Shown in pieces: positions 1 to 14,100 of a stretch of DNA of 64,000 bases. Source of the stretch: Lumnitzera littorea (lineage: Eukaryota > Streptophyta > Magnoliopsida > Myrtales > Combretaceae). Every line of letters begins with the position of its first letter. Position 1 is the first letter of the stretch. Below the pieces are notes generated by a model. That model ran no database searches, was not told the origin of the DNA, and saw only the letters and a program-made list of their open reading frames with translations. A program made the translations under genes and the position numbers. The stretch covers positions 5,143,700-5,207,699 of the forward strand of contig JAMXBB010000004.1 of the NCBI GenBank assembly GCA_024138015.1. The letters are read 5' to 3'.

Positions 1-2062
1 CCCAACCAACTATACAGAGTATTTGTGAAATTCCCATTGTCTGCCCAGGGTGAATTAACAAACTTTAGAACAGCAGTAGTTTTCCAATATGTTTATAGCA
101 ATTTCTACTAAAACCTTCTGAGATAATAAAACCAGCGGAATTACTTACACCTCGTCGGCCAATGTAATCTGCTATTCTTCCACTAATAACTGCACCAATC
201 ATAGCTCCAATATTCAGAACTGAACCAAAGACCGAGTACTGAAAATTTGCCAAGTAGAAAAGATTCATAAGAAGAACAAGGAGTTTTATGGTAATCAAAA
301 GAATATATCTGAGCCATCTGATCTCGCATAATCATATGCCATGGAAGCTAAACTGGATTTTACTTGAGAAATGTAGACCAACAGAATCAAGCGTCCGGCT
401 TAAAGACTAATTTTTATGACAATAAGGTTCGAGCGAACTATAAGAGCTGATAAATAATTTTAGCCCACCTGAGCTGCAGTGAGTCCCAAGTCTTTAGTGA
501 TTCCAGCTTGAGCAGGTGATGAATATCCAATCTTGAAAAATCAAAACACACAGACCCCTTGCTTTAGCAAAAAAGTTCAAGAACAACTTGACTTCATTTG
601 TCAAAAAATGCTTCAGCTACCCCAGCAACCATGCATCCTGTCCTAATATGTATAATGATATAGATCTACGCTGATGCAAAGGCTGAAAGATGCAGTTCAT
701 AGTGCTCAATTACACAGATCCATTCGATCCTCTTCACAAGAAACAAGAAGAAGAAGAAGTTACGTTGTATTAGGGGATAAATCCAAAACCATTAAATGTC
801 ATGCTCAGTTGAAGTTTCGCTGTCAAATTCTATACTTACAAGTTTGAAATTGTTAAATAACATAATTAATTGATTTTTACTCATCAAATTTGCTGCCTTA
901 TAATCTTGTGAAGATGTTGTGGTGAAATGCTCATCGGTTGAGGGACGAAGCCGTTAAGAAATATGACAGTTGACAAAAGTGGTACATTTGATAAGCAAAA
1001 ATTCGATTGAGTATCATATTTAGCAATTTTAAACTTCAGAAATAAAATTGCATGAAGACACAAAGTTCAAAGAGTGGTATTGACATCATCCCCCTATACT
1101 ATTGTTAAATTCTTTTCCCTATGCTTCCAGAGATCAGTCTTATCATCCCTCACACAACTATGGCATTAGTATCTGGTTTCCTATTTGAATGAAAAATTTG
1201 CAGATATTGAAAGGTTAATAGTATCAAAAGTGCTATTGAATTTTCACTTTATATACGAACTAAGAAATTTTTTTGGAATGAAGCACAAGCTACCGGCTCC
1301 CCTCCTTTGTTAAAAGCTCTGCATTGACAACACTGCTGCTTTTAAATACAAGTGCAGTCAAGTGTAATTAGAACTGTAGACAAGTCGAGACAAGATGATA
1401 TGGTATTAAGCTCAAGCTCAAGTTCAACTCGAAATTAACTTGGAACTCAATTCGAGGTCAATTGAGCTTGACTCAAATCTAATAAGTTTAAGCTCAACAT
1501 AAATAAGTTCATTTAAGCTTCATTTCTCAGAAAAAAAAAATATCTTTTTTCTATTTTAACAATATTAGTATTAAAACTCAGACTTAAGCTCAACTTATAT
1601 TTATACTCAACTCGCTTGATTGAGCTTATAAGTTAGTCAGGTCAAGTATTATAAAACTCAAGCTTGACTCAATTAATTACTTAAATAACTCATCTTGACT
1701 TTTATCGAATCGAACTCAAATAGATATTTATTAGAACTCTAGTAATTTACGAGTAGTATGACTCATTTAAACCCTCAGAATAACCTTATGACCACCAAAT
1801 CTATGCAAAATAAATAAGAATAATTCACAATAGGGTTTTGGATCCAATTCAAAACATTGTAAATTTAAGTACAAGATAATTTAGTAATACTCACAGCATT
1901 CCCAAAAACATACGAACCACAAACTGCAACCAAGGTAGTAAACAAAAGTGAAGCTGTAACTGGAGAAGATTCAGTGCTACTCTTTCCTCCATGAAGATGT
2001 GGAGCTTCCTTGGCAAGCAGAGGACTTGAAGTTTGTGCTTCTTCTATGGTCTCTCTTCCCAT
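1..2062 (-). CDS. ERD6-like sugar transporter, copy 1 (5' part; 3' end beyond window)
   Basis: This is a proton-coupled monosaccharide transporter of the ERD6-like (ESL/SFP) branch of the major facilitator superfamily. The family usually acts at the tonoplast or plasma membrane. Only the first four exons are in the window: 1895-2062, 469-531, 149-238 and <1-40. All have GT-AG borders and the same phases as copy 2. Exon 1 starts MGRETIEE and ends in YVFGNA at the start of the first membrane segment. Exon 2 gives IGYSSPAQAGI. Exon 3 holds the MFS loop motif GRIADYIGRRG. Exon 4 begins TMGISQIL. Exon 1 lengths of copies 1 and 2 are identical (168 nt). Intron 1 carries a roughly 410-bp insertion (1367-1779) absent from copies 2 and 3. 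No disabling change is seen in the visible part, but the state of the remaining exons is unknown. Confidence 0.88.
1367..1779. mobile_element. Copy-1-specific intron insertion rich in AGCTCAAG-like repeats
   Basis: Aligning intron 1 of copies 1, 2 and 3 by eye, the motif GCAGTCAAG is followed at once by related sequence in copies 2 and 3. In copy 1 about 410 bp intervene. The insert is dense in overlapping GCTCAAG/CTTGAGC words, which resemble degenerate internal repeats of plant MITE-like elements. The edges are approximate and no clean target duplication was found. Confidence 0.5.
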
Positions 2063-2339
2063 GTTTTCTTTTCCTTATCTCTTACAAGACAGGACCAGCA
2101 ACCGTTCATATGCGAAAGTTCCAAGTGTGATATCGAGCAGACAGACAAACAATTCCCGTTAATCATATATTACCATATATATAATTGAAAAATAAGGATC
2201 ATAGTACTTGATCAGATCTAAAACAAAATTCGAATTATCTATTTTATAACATTAGAACCGAATAAAAACTATATAAAGTACGTCTATACATACTCTACTT
2301 CACGACACGATATCTATAATTTCATAAAATAATAGAAAA

Positions 2340-3075
2340 TACATGTATTCAATGGCATTTGGAACCATTTTTCAAAATCAATTTTATGATAATTGATACG
2401 TATAAGGTAAATTGCATGATTCTTATCGAGTGTTGAAGAACACTTGGAAGGGTATGAATATTTATTGAATATGGACATACATTATTCAGCAGACAGATGT
2501 AGATTCGATATTGGAGTACTCGTGAAGATAAAGACAAAAGGGAGATTTATATATATATATTTTAGGATCGGAGGAAGTTGATCAGAAGACAAACCAAAAT
2601 GAAGTCTTGCGATGCCCTCATGCATGTGAAATTCGTCGTGTTCCTCCAATGTTCTTTTTAGCCCTTCCCAAGGTGGGAGATTTTCACTTTGTTGCGTGAC
2701 GATTTAATTTGTAGGTACCCATCGATTCCTATCTTGGAAAAGCTATGAAGCAAATGAATTTTCAAGTTGAAAACGAACTATTGTTTTTGTGCCTCAAGCA
2801 GTGCTATATTCTTATTGTTATTTGCATGTTGTCAAATCCAAGAAGGGTAAGATAAAACTAATCAGGGTTATTACTTTATTATTGGTAAACTAAAAATACC
2901 GATCTTGTCTAATTGGTTTCACATAGAATGCCAGCGGGTTTTCTAAGCTGGAATTTACCATTTTCTTTTTCTTTTTTTAATTAGAGAATGTACCAATTTA
3001 TTGAGAAAATAAATATAAATCTAAGAAAAAGCAAAGAAAAATGTTAAAAAAAAATTCTTAACTTTCCAATTTCAA
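2340..3075 (-). repeat. Paralogous upstream block U, copy 1
   Basis: The 5' flank of copy 1 has clear homologues upstream of copy 2 (22440-23109 and, across the LINE, 35219-35480) and downstream of the heat shock factor gene (48240-49110). Shared landmarks include GAAGATA..GACAAA, TTTTTAGCCCTTCCC, ATTGATTCCTAT-like and GCCTCAAG..GTG strings in the same order. The tandem duplication unit therefore covers the gene plus at least 0.7 kb of promoter-side DNA. No long open frame is conserved among the copies, so this is read as promoter/leader DNA rather than a gene. Confidence 0.7.
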
Positions 3076-6000
3076 TGATGTGACAATTTATTAATTTATA
3101 AATAAATATGAAGTAGTTAATGGTGCATTACAAGTGATTTAAATTTAAAAATTATACATATGTATAAAAATAACTGATTAGTTAATGTATGTTTATAAAT
3201 TATCTTAATATAGAATAATTATTATCACTTTATTCAAACTATTGGTTTTTTAAAACTGTTATTAGCGGTCTTTCTATATTCATATATCAAATGCAATGTA
3301 ATTTAAAAGACTTACAAATACTTCAAAAACATGTAGATTTATGTTATGTTATATTAAATCATGCAAGTGTTGCAATTATTTCACAAAAGACAAGTCTCTT
3401 TGAATACATATTTGAAGAAAAGAATCATTAGTATTGAAAAGACGTAATTGGTAAAAGTTAAAAATTATAAGCAATTAATAATTATTGCTAATTAAGCAAA
3501 TTCAAAATTAACGTACTTAACTATACATCGTGGTAAATTATATTCAATTTCAACAAATCATGTCATTAACAATAAAATGAAAACTATTGATAGTTTTATT
3601 TTTATTGTTAATAGATATAATTTATTGAAATTTAATAAAAACAAAACTATCAATAGCTTCCATTTTACCGTTTATGTTATAATTTATTAAAATTGAGTAT
3701 AATTTACTATAATCTTATAATAACGTGGCCTCATCATAGAAAACCTCAATTGTTCATGGTCTATCAAAGAAATATGTTGAATAGATTATAGTTATTTTTT
3801 ATTTATAATTTAATGATATCAACATTGATCTTGTAATGAGATGAATTAGATTCTCCCCTTCCTAAAGTTGTATTATGATAATTGAAAAAAAAAAAAACAG
3901 AAAAGAAAAAAGGGCCATAGTCATTTAAAATTTTTTTTCCATATCATATCACATAAATAAATATTTTGATACGAAGATAATAAAGAATTTGTACCACATA
4001 AAAAAAACAAAAACATATTTAAAATTTTTTTTTCCACCAATTACAAGAAAGGGTATTCAAATCTTATTCTATGCTAATGAAAGAGCAGTAATAATGCAAT
4101 TAATAAGAGGTTATGCAAAAACATGTTTTAAATTGAAAATGGTCAATTATGTGCATATTTTGTCTATCGTTTTTCTTTTGGAATAACGAATTTTTAATCG
4201 TCTTTTTTTGATTTTGAAACACGTAATAAGGCATATTCTGAATTGGCGCATTTATTGCCCTGTAAAAAGGGCTCTTGAATTGGTTACTTTCTGATACAGA
4301 AAAGCCATGGTAGGATGAAATGCAACTTGTAGGGTTAGTAGAATGACACTTTACTATTCCCAATTTCTTATTTTTTTCAATTAAATTAATTATCCAGACA
4401 ATAATGCATGCTCAAACCATTGAACACCACAATAATAAAATTAATGGTAGTTTTCAATAAAATACTAATAACCAAAAGCAATCTGAAAGAGGTAATATAA
4501 CAAATATAAAAGAAGTATAAAATGCGCCGCTTCCATACTCTACTCTATCCCTTTTGTTAATTAAATTAAAGAAAAATTTCGTTTTACACGGCTGAATTTT
4601 TGCACTTTAACATTTTACATACCACAATTTTGTTTTTGATATTTAGCATAACCAAGTTATTCACAATCGTTTCACCTTTACCTTAAAGCCAAAGACTTAA
4701 TAATAAAAGAAATAAATAAAGAAAGAAAGAACTAGAAGATGCAAATACAAAAAATTGAGCTTTTCAAGAGTATAAAACAGCATGTCTATTAATCACAAGG
4801 AGAGGTATCCGAAGGTCAACAAATAGAAAAGCTTATAAAAGCAAGCCAAACACTAAAATCTAAAAAACTTTAATTCTCAAAAGTTTCTTTCTGTAGAAAC
4901 ATAGAATTTCAAATACAATTAAGATAATATTTTCCAATGATCTAATTTCAAATAGAATAAACGATACAAATAAAACATAATCCTATGTCGTTGATCACAA
5001 TCGATATAAAATTTTTGCATTGTCTTATGGATATAAGAAATGTTTCGATTAAATAAAAAGCTGCAGAACACGTTATCACCAGAAATATATTTTCATGCAG
5101 TTAGTAGTCATTATCATTCAACATCAAAAATTCATGAAAGCATGAAATGATCATACCTCAGCTCGCCGTTGGAGTCAGCAACAATAGAGAATCGAGGCAC
5201 CTATGAAAGAAAGAAAGAAAGAGAAAGAGTCAGAGATAGGTGGATTTTCTAATTCAGAGGAAGTTAGATTTGGGAATTATGCTTTGGATTTGGATATATA
5301 TATATATATAGTGTTTATTTGTGTGTGCGGGGTTTTATGATTTGATTGGGTTATTCGACTTAGTGATGATGACTTGTGTAGAGGTTTATTTTACCGTTGA
5401 TTTTTCCTTTTTCTTCTCTTTCTTGTCTGTTTTTCCTCGTTAGTTTTGACATTAAAGTCCTGTAACATAGACTATAAACAACTCAGTTGTGCTATCGTCA
5501 AAAGCAAAAATTCAATGTGTAAAAGGGAAGTTGCCCTTAAATTAGTTATCCAAGTAATGGCACATACTCAAATTGCATGACAACAAATCTAATGGCAACC
5601 TTTTGACCAAATACAAATGACCAAAAGATAAAAATCTTTTAAAGCATAAATTTATCAATATATTTATCAATATAGCCAAATTTAGATCGATTCTCCTTAT
5701 CCAATTCGGTTTGACATGATCCTTTCATCAATTAGTCCAACCCTCATCAACAATGATCCTAGTTCACTCAATTAATCCGGTCAATCCAATTCAATTCCTA
5801 TAGGAATTCATTGAGTCTTTTTTTTCCGTTAAAATATATTGTTTTTTCTTATATTTTCTAGAAAATATAACAATTTACGAAAAATATAAATATAGGTCAA
5901 AGAAAAATAAAAAATAAAATGTTAAAAGCTTTGAACTTTCAATTCTTGAGGATGTAGACAATTTTTAATATTATATACATAAGTATAAATTATATTATAA

Positions 6001-7474
6001 TATTTCTATTAACGGTAGTTTAATGTTAGTTGACTATTCAACTCTTGACCCTTTCTCGTTTTTAGGTCAATTTTCCAATTCAAGTTTGATAATATCGATA
6101 TTTATCATAAAAATTGTACTATATCAAATATAATAGGAAAAAAATTGTTGTAAGAGGAACAACAATGCTTATACTAGAAAAGATTAAACAAGTATGTTAA
6201 TTCTTGTTTCCTCGAAATGGTTGGAAATTATGAAAAGCATGTTCATGGAATGAATTTGAGTTTAATCAGACATAACTCAAAAGGAGGAAAAAAAAATATA
6301 TCAATTAGGTAGGAGTTGCATATTATTCTAAAATTAAACTTAAAATATGTACTTAAGAAAGCAATGATAAAAGACAAATTTGTTTATGATTAGATAATGC
6401 CCTCAAAAGATCACAACCATTTACTTTTTTTCTTTTTCTTTTTCTTTAATATGTCACATTACACAAATAAACACCATGAAATGGTTTTTGAAGTAATTTA
6501 TTGGTATATGTCCATTTACATTGGTAATGTATAATGTGTGTTTACGAAGATGATAAAGAATCGAGGATTGGGATGCGCCAAAATGGAGAGGAGCCAATAT
6601 AATTGCAAATTTTCGATCTTCCTTTTGTTTGTAGGGAATGACTCTTCTCTTGGAGGTTGCATTTGAAAATTTAAATAGTGAAAAAAATAAATAAATAAGT
6701 TAGAGTTACATGAGGATTTCCCCCATTACATATAGTTTGAAACAAAAGTCACGATATCTTATCCAACACAACTCCTTTTTTTTTTTCTTTTTCCCCTGAA
6801 AAAGCACAACCTTTTATCAAAAACAAAGAGCAAAAAAGATAATTGGATAGATATTACAAAAAAGAATAAAAGGCAATTGTAATTATATGTTATGATGGAT
6901 TATATTTTAATATTTTAATTGATTTCGATTCAATTTTAGTTAACCACTATTCGACCTTCTCAACTCTTAATTTATTCTCATTCCAAAATAAACTTCATGA
7001 TATGAGTTGATAGTATTGATTATTACATGTAAGTTTATACGTAAATGTTTGGAAAATAGTAGATCCTAGCTAATCTATTAAGGCTTAAGCTAGTAATAAA
7101 AACAAAATCGATCTTATCCTAATTAGATTAAGAATAGGAATTCTTTGAGAGTATGAACAACAAATCTACAATATTAGTAATTATAAGATATTTACTCTAA
7201 GAACCTAAATCAAAGAAGAGATCAAGAGTTTTTTGAACAGTATTGATAAAAATTTAGTGAAACATAAGACTTTATATGAAGTTAGATGATGTCTATAATA
7301 TGGGTGTAAAAGAAAAAAATAAAAAAACAAATATCTAAAAAATTTAATATAGTTAATGTAATATACCTTAAATAGAAGGTGACAAAAATCATCGATGTGC
7401 CTTTTGATATGATGGCCTAAAATTCATTGGAAATAATACCTTTATAGAAAGAGTTCTGGTTGGATCACTTCAAT
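3076..7474. other. Gene-poor A+T-rich intergenic DNA
   Basis: No convincing coding frame was found. It holds a foldback element (3529-3712), an exon-like 44-nt island (5157-5200) and a TA run near 5300. A stretch near 5870-5940 resembles 3000-3075, suggesting further old duplication. The short open frames around 3989-4363 have no recognisable motif or exon context. Confidence 0.5.
3529..3712. mobile_element. Foldback (inverted-repeat) element, MITE-like
   Basis: Arms of about 75 bp at 3529-3605 and 3635-3712 are inverted copies of one another at roughly 75-80% identity by eye. They meet around the shared core CTATTGATAGTTTT and are separated by a short loop. The element is almost entirely A+T and non-coding. 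No target duplication is claimed. Confidence 0.5.
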
Positions 7475-7487
7475 TGGTATCAAAGCA
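7475..7487 (+). other. Retrotransposon primer-binding-site-like sequence (initiator Met tRNA)
   Basis: TGGTATCAAAGCA differs at one base from the plant LTR-retrotransposon primer binding site TGGTATCAGAGCA, which pairs with the 3' end of initiator methionine tRNA. Its surroundings read like a decayed LTR/leader junction, but no coding domains or second LTR were recognised nearby. Confidence 0.4.
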
Positions 7488-8147
7488 GTTCACTAGCGGG
7501 AATGACGAAATCCCTACTCGATGTGATCTTAAGCTTGTGTAAAGAAATTGACAAAGATGTTAGTTCTATAAGGAGGTTTAGATTTTATAAAGTGACCTAG
7601 AGTTCATTAGATTTTTGAGGTTAAGTGTGCTTAGGAGAACGATGAATGACCTCTTGAAAAGTAGTTAAATAAGGGGCAAAACCATGTTGTATACTAAGTC
7701 AAACAATATTTTGATGGGAAGAGTTCCAATTAAATAGTTAAACTTAATAAAAGAATAATTATCATAAAAGAGAGGAAAAAAAAAGAAATATCACAAAAAT
7801 TGTAAAATAATAAAATAATATTATAAGATATTAATAGTGGATAGTTATCTAGCATGAATGAAGATTATCTAAAATAGCAGGTGATTTTCAAATATACATG
7901 CTGGCATTGTGGGGGATTTTGTTATATCCTATAAATTAGCAATCAGGACATGAGCATCTGAATGTTAAGATAAAACTTTGCCCTTATACGTATAGAGTTA
8001 ACAGTTGATTTAAGGTATTCAGGAAAGTAAACTGATTAAGCTAGAAACTTACGAGAAACATGATAACTTGATGAATTCTTATACGCTTGAAAGTAAAAAA
8101 TATAATAAGATATTAAGAATATTATCACAATAGTAAGGATTTATTTA

Positions 8148-11100
8148 TGTGAGCTCCTAAAATTGTGTTTAAGGTAATCATACCTAAATTTAAGGTTTTC
8201 GAGAAAACATATTGATTGGACCCAAATTTTACAACTAAGTTAGAAAAATTAGTTGAAATAACTCAGTCAAGTTAGATTTTAAAGATAATATTCTATAAAC
8301 CCAATTTTAATTTTAAAAGTACAATTATTCAAAATAACGTAAAACTTATCAAAACCCTTAAAACTGAGCCTAAAATATAACAAGGACTTAGAGAAAGGTC
8401 ATTTGAGATATAAAAAGGAATATTATCGCATAATATACTATATGTATATATGTGTATTTTTATGAATATACTTGGTATATATAATAAATATACTTACAAA
8501 TTAACCTAAAATTATATAATTATATATAATAAGCAATAAATTCACAAAACTAAAGAGAAAATATATCATAAAAATAAATAGTATGAGAAAAATATAATTA
8601 CATAAATGTAATTACACATTACATGTACTAAGTATATAGGATATATATATGTATATTAGCAAAATTACTAAATATTAGTATAATATACTTAAAATACTAA
8701 TATTTGTTTAAGAAAATTATCAAAACCTATCCAAATGCTTAGGAAAAATCTAGATTTAGGTGTAGCAGCTCTAGTTTCATTCTAATTGTTGAGTCGAAAG
8801 TAAAATTAATAAAAAATATGCACCTCATGCTTGGATATTAAGGAAAAAAATGAAAGAAAAAAAAGGAAAAAAAAATCTTGGCTACCTGAAATAAGTATAA
8901 AAGGACCCTAGGACATCAGATAAGACATTTAGTAACTTAGGAAACCAAAAGAAAATTTTAGAAAAATTATACGAAAAAGGGGAAAAAAAATCAAAAACAC
9001 AGAGTAATACATTGATCTAGTATGGTTCCCAAGCCAAACCATGATCTGCTATGTAGCCCTGTTGCCCCTTACCAGAGCCACCATCGAATAGGCCAATCGA
9101 CAACTCCTCATCTGCCAGCAATAGCTAGAGCATCAATGAACAAGTCGATCAATTTTTTGCCTTATTTTCAAAAAAATATTAAAATAATTGGGAAAAATAT
9201 GAAAAAAATTAATTCTTAGGTTATTTTATATGTACTTTCATGCTATAATTTTATTTTTTCAAAATTGTGAATATTTTATATACTTACTTAAGAAATTCAT
9301 CATTGATCCAAATTTTGACTTTCAAAATAAATATACTAAATGATATAATTTCTATTTCAAAATTTTTGTATAGAATACATATGATATTTATTTAATTTCT
9401 ATGTACCTATATTTTTTATTTATGTATTTCTAAAATTTATTTTATTTTTTTACCTTAAAAATAACTAAAAATAGGGTGAAAATGATTAGATAAATAGATT
9501 TTTATGAAATTAATTGATGAAATGGATGTCCATTAACTTCTAATGATTTATAATGATGTTAGGATATATTGAAAATAAATTTACACAAAAGGATAATATT
9601 TGGTTAATTAAATGTAATTTAAGAGGTAAAATTATAATTTCGAGTATATAGGTGATAAACCCAATAGCATGGAACCATGTACTGATTGAATTCCCCATAT
9701 TTTTAGAAGTCTATAAAAATTTTCAAGGAATTACTTGGTGACCCACACCATTTATTATGAATTTTTATAGTAAAATAGGTTAAATTACGAACTAGGAAAT
9801 ATTTTTAGTAATAATAAGGTAAATTGCAATAAATATAGAAATAAAAGCTATACATATACATGTTGGTCAGATTTGGTAAAATGAATTTTTTAATATATTT
9901 AATAATAGTTTTACAACCAGGTTAAGATATATATATATTATGGTTAAATAATACTTATATTATGATTAGATAAGCAAATTATATAAAATATAGTCCAATT
10001 ATATAAAATGAGTATAATATAATAAGACTTATTATAGGTATGTATAAGTATATTAGAAACTTGAAATACTCTTTGTAAGCCCTTAAAAATTAAGTTTAGA
10101 ACCTTTAGGGAAACTTAACCGATTAAGCCCAAAATTTATAACTAAGATAGAAAAATTAGATGAAGCGACATAGTGAAGTTGGATTTTAAAAATAATGACC
10201 AAAAATTTCAATTTTACCTTTAAAAATAAGATTATTCAATATAGTATTAAAATACTTTGGAACCCTTAAAATCGAGCTCAGATTGTGACGAGAACTTAGA
10301 GATAAGTTAATTAAGCTCTAAAATGAGATAATATAGTATAATTTACTATATGAATATACGCGTATTTTTATGAGTATACCTAATATAAATAATAATAATA
10401 CCCGTAAATTAACCATAAATTACTTAATTATATATATATTATGTTGAATTCATGAAATTAATTAAGAAAATATATCCTAAAAATAAAAGATATGTTAGAA
10501 ATTTAATTATACACGTATAGTTGTATATTACGCGTGATATATACACATGATATATATACTTGTATACTACTAAATAACTAAATATTAATTAAATATACTT
10601 AAAATAATAAAATAATTATAAATCATATCCTATAAACTCCAAATGCGGTTGGAATTGCTGGAAAATCACCATAGCACAACTCCAACAGTAGATTGCAATG
10701 AGTCAAAAGTAAATTCTTAACAAATGGACACCTCCTACTTACTTTTATGAAGAAAAAAAAAAAGAAAAAATCAAAAGGGGTAGAAACCGACTCCACAAGC
10801 ATAAATAGGCTTCATTGCAACATTACACAACTTTACAAATCAGAAGCACTTGAAAGAAAAATTTAGAAAAAATCAGAGGAAATTAGAAAGAAATTAAAAA
10901 AAAAAAAAAAACAGGGGAACCACCATGTTAGACCCAAATGACCACCTGACAACAAACTCGACTGTACACCACCAATGTAAGCCGTGTCTAGGCCATTTGA
11001 CATACCCCCCCACCCTACGGCTGTCGAAGATACTAAGAATAGTAAGGTCAAATTTTTGCTTTGTTTTTCAATAATTTATAAAAATGAGTAAATCTACTTA

Positions 11101-14100
11101 GAAGATTATGAAAAAAATTATACTTAGGTTATCTGAACATACTTTTATGTGATATTTTTATTTTTGAAAAATTCATAATAGTTAATATACTTCCTTAAGA
11201 AATCTACTATTCACCCAAATTTAGAATTATAAAATAAATATACTAAATGATGTTGTTTCTAGCAAAAAATTTTTTTGTAGGAATATTTTTAATATTTATT
11301 GCATTTTTTGGCCCAAAAATAGCTTGAAAATAGTTTGAAATTATGAATTAAATAGGAAATTATGAAATTAATTGATGAAATGGACATGTACTAATATCTA
11401 GTTAATAATAACAATGTGGGATCATAATGGAATTTATTTGGTGTAAAAAGAATTATAATTGAGTAATTTAGAGGTAAAATCATAAATACGAATATATAGG
11501 CAATAGGTTGGAAAATTGGAACTAAGTGATAACTGAATTTCCTATATTTTTAAGAGTCTATAGAAATTTTCGAAGAATTATTTGGTAACCCGAACTATTT
11601 ATTACAAATTTACCAAATAAAATCACTTAAATTATAAGTCGAGGTGTATTTTTAATAATAATAAGTTAAAATAAATTAAATAGTTAAATAAAAATTATGT
11701 GTGTGATTGCTGATCAATTGGGATTAAATTATTATTTTTATTATATTTATGGATATTTTCTAATCAAGATACACTCTAGATATATTAGGGTTAGATAATA
11801 CTCACATTGTAACGCTATATGGACAAATTAGTTAAAATACAATTTAATAACATAAACTACATATAATACAATAATATTTATATAGTTAAATATAACTGTA
11901 TTAAAAAATTGAACTACTTGTTAAAAGTTGTCTCTAGGATCAAGACTCGTAAAACGTATCGTTAGGTTTATATGAACCTAACGATACTAATTTTGTTAAA
12001 ATCAAATAACCTTAAACAATATAACTTATAGCTTTATCATATTCTAGAATGTATGTATTTCGGTAACTTTACCGGAATTAAAACATGATTTAATAAATTA
12101 AAATTACATTTCGATACAATCGAAACAATATATAATACGTAATAGTATAGATAACGTATAGTATTAACAATTAATAACTTAATTCGATATATAGTGATAA
12201 TACGACCATATTATAGAAATAATATATATATATATATATATATATAACCATTTTAGATTAAATCCTAATGTTTTCGTAGTTATTACCAAAACTAAATTCG
12301 GGTCTTTTGTGTGAATAGAATCTTTCAGTACAAAGAAAGTTGACGATTCAAGTTAGTAGTAGTAAGCGTCTGAATAAGTAAGTTGGGATTGTGGCTTTAC
12401 CACTTGTGAGATACCGTTTTAAAGTATTCGGAAACCCAAGAATACTTTTGGCTGTGTTTGTAGATAGTTGGTTGTACGCATGCCGTATGTATATATGATA
12501 CTCAGTTGTGATAGGAGTTGAACTTCTTAGTGTGCTGTTCGGTATGTTTGCATTGTTTCTGTACTGTATGAATTTATTTGGCCACCCCTGATTAAAATTA
12601 ACATCTATTTGATTAAAATGAAACTGGACATACATAACACCCATTAGGGAAAACAATCAAGAGTGTCAGGCCAAATACTGACTTCCTTCGATGAGGATAG
12701 CCGAAATGGTCATTTCCCTATCCTTAATCAAACTAAGTGGCAGACAAAGAGGTTGTGGCAAGGGTAGGGATCGTGGTTTTAAGGTAGTCATGAGAGAAGA
12801 GTGTTTTTCATTGCGTAAGCTTGGGTTTGGTTTGACTTGAGTTACGATGAAACTCTTCAATCTAGGTTAAAGTGAATATAATTTCTCTAACCTCATAGTA
12901 GACTGGATAACATTGTATGATGTTTCATTTGATTGATTGCATTGCATTTCATCATAGTTAATAACCTTACTTGTGATTATATGGTACTTTTCTAACTCTG
13001 TTCAACTTACTAAGTTAGTTATGCTCACATCCCTGTAGACTCTTTTGCAGGTGCTGAGTGAGGTTAAGATGTTTCGATACCACTGTTCTTAAGTTAGTGT
13101 GCTGCTATTTAGGAAAGTGAGGAACGAGGAATCAATTGAACTTAAGCTTTTGATTTTTTTTTTTTTGGTTTTTGAGGAAACTAACTAAGAATTCCTTGCA
13201 ACGCCTACTCATTTCCTTTGCTTATGTAAATAGTCTGCAAACCTGTAACTTTTTAATAAACTCTGATTATAAACTTTAACTTTGGATATAAAATGTTTTG
13301 TAAATACCGCTGTAGTACTAGACAACAGGTTGTATAGAACAAGTATTTTGTAAAGCTCTATCACAGGTTTAGTTATTAACAATGTCCAAACAGACGTTTT
13401 AAGCTAATTGAGTTGTGCATACCTTGTGTGAACTATATCTACGATAATAGTTGTGAGGTCAGCTTTTATCTTAGATTAGTTTACATGGCAAGACTGTTAT
13501 AACTCTTCCCATTCGGGACGTGACATCCTTTAGAAGTCATCTCTTGAAATAGAACCCGTAATACGTATCATTAAGTATATATGAATCCAATGACACTACT
13601 TTTACTAAATTTGGACAATTTTAGGTAATATAACCTATATCTCAATAATATTACAAGAACTTACGAACTATGATAACTTTGAGATTTTCGTAACTCCTAT
13701 GAAAAACTAAATCTGTGTTTTATATATATATAAAGTCTTCCAGTGAATAAAGTTTTAACAATATGAGTTTACCACAGTAAACGTTAGGTCAAGTAAATGG
13801 GATCGATGCATTATAGCATGTTTGGGTATTATTTCAGAATATTTAGAGACTTTTGTATGTATCTACTTGTGATTGTAGTTAGCTATTTGTACGTATGTAG
13901 TGCTTGTGTTTAAGATTTGATTTGCTTTGATAGGAGCTAAGTTTCATATTATGGTTATTCTGTGAATATTATGCTCAAATTATTTGTGCTTGGTTGATCA
14001 TTCTAAAAATGAATTAACTCAAATTCAGCTTATTACCTAACTTGATATGCATTGCAATCTATTAGGGGTAATGGTTAGGACTCTTGAGCCAAACATGGAT

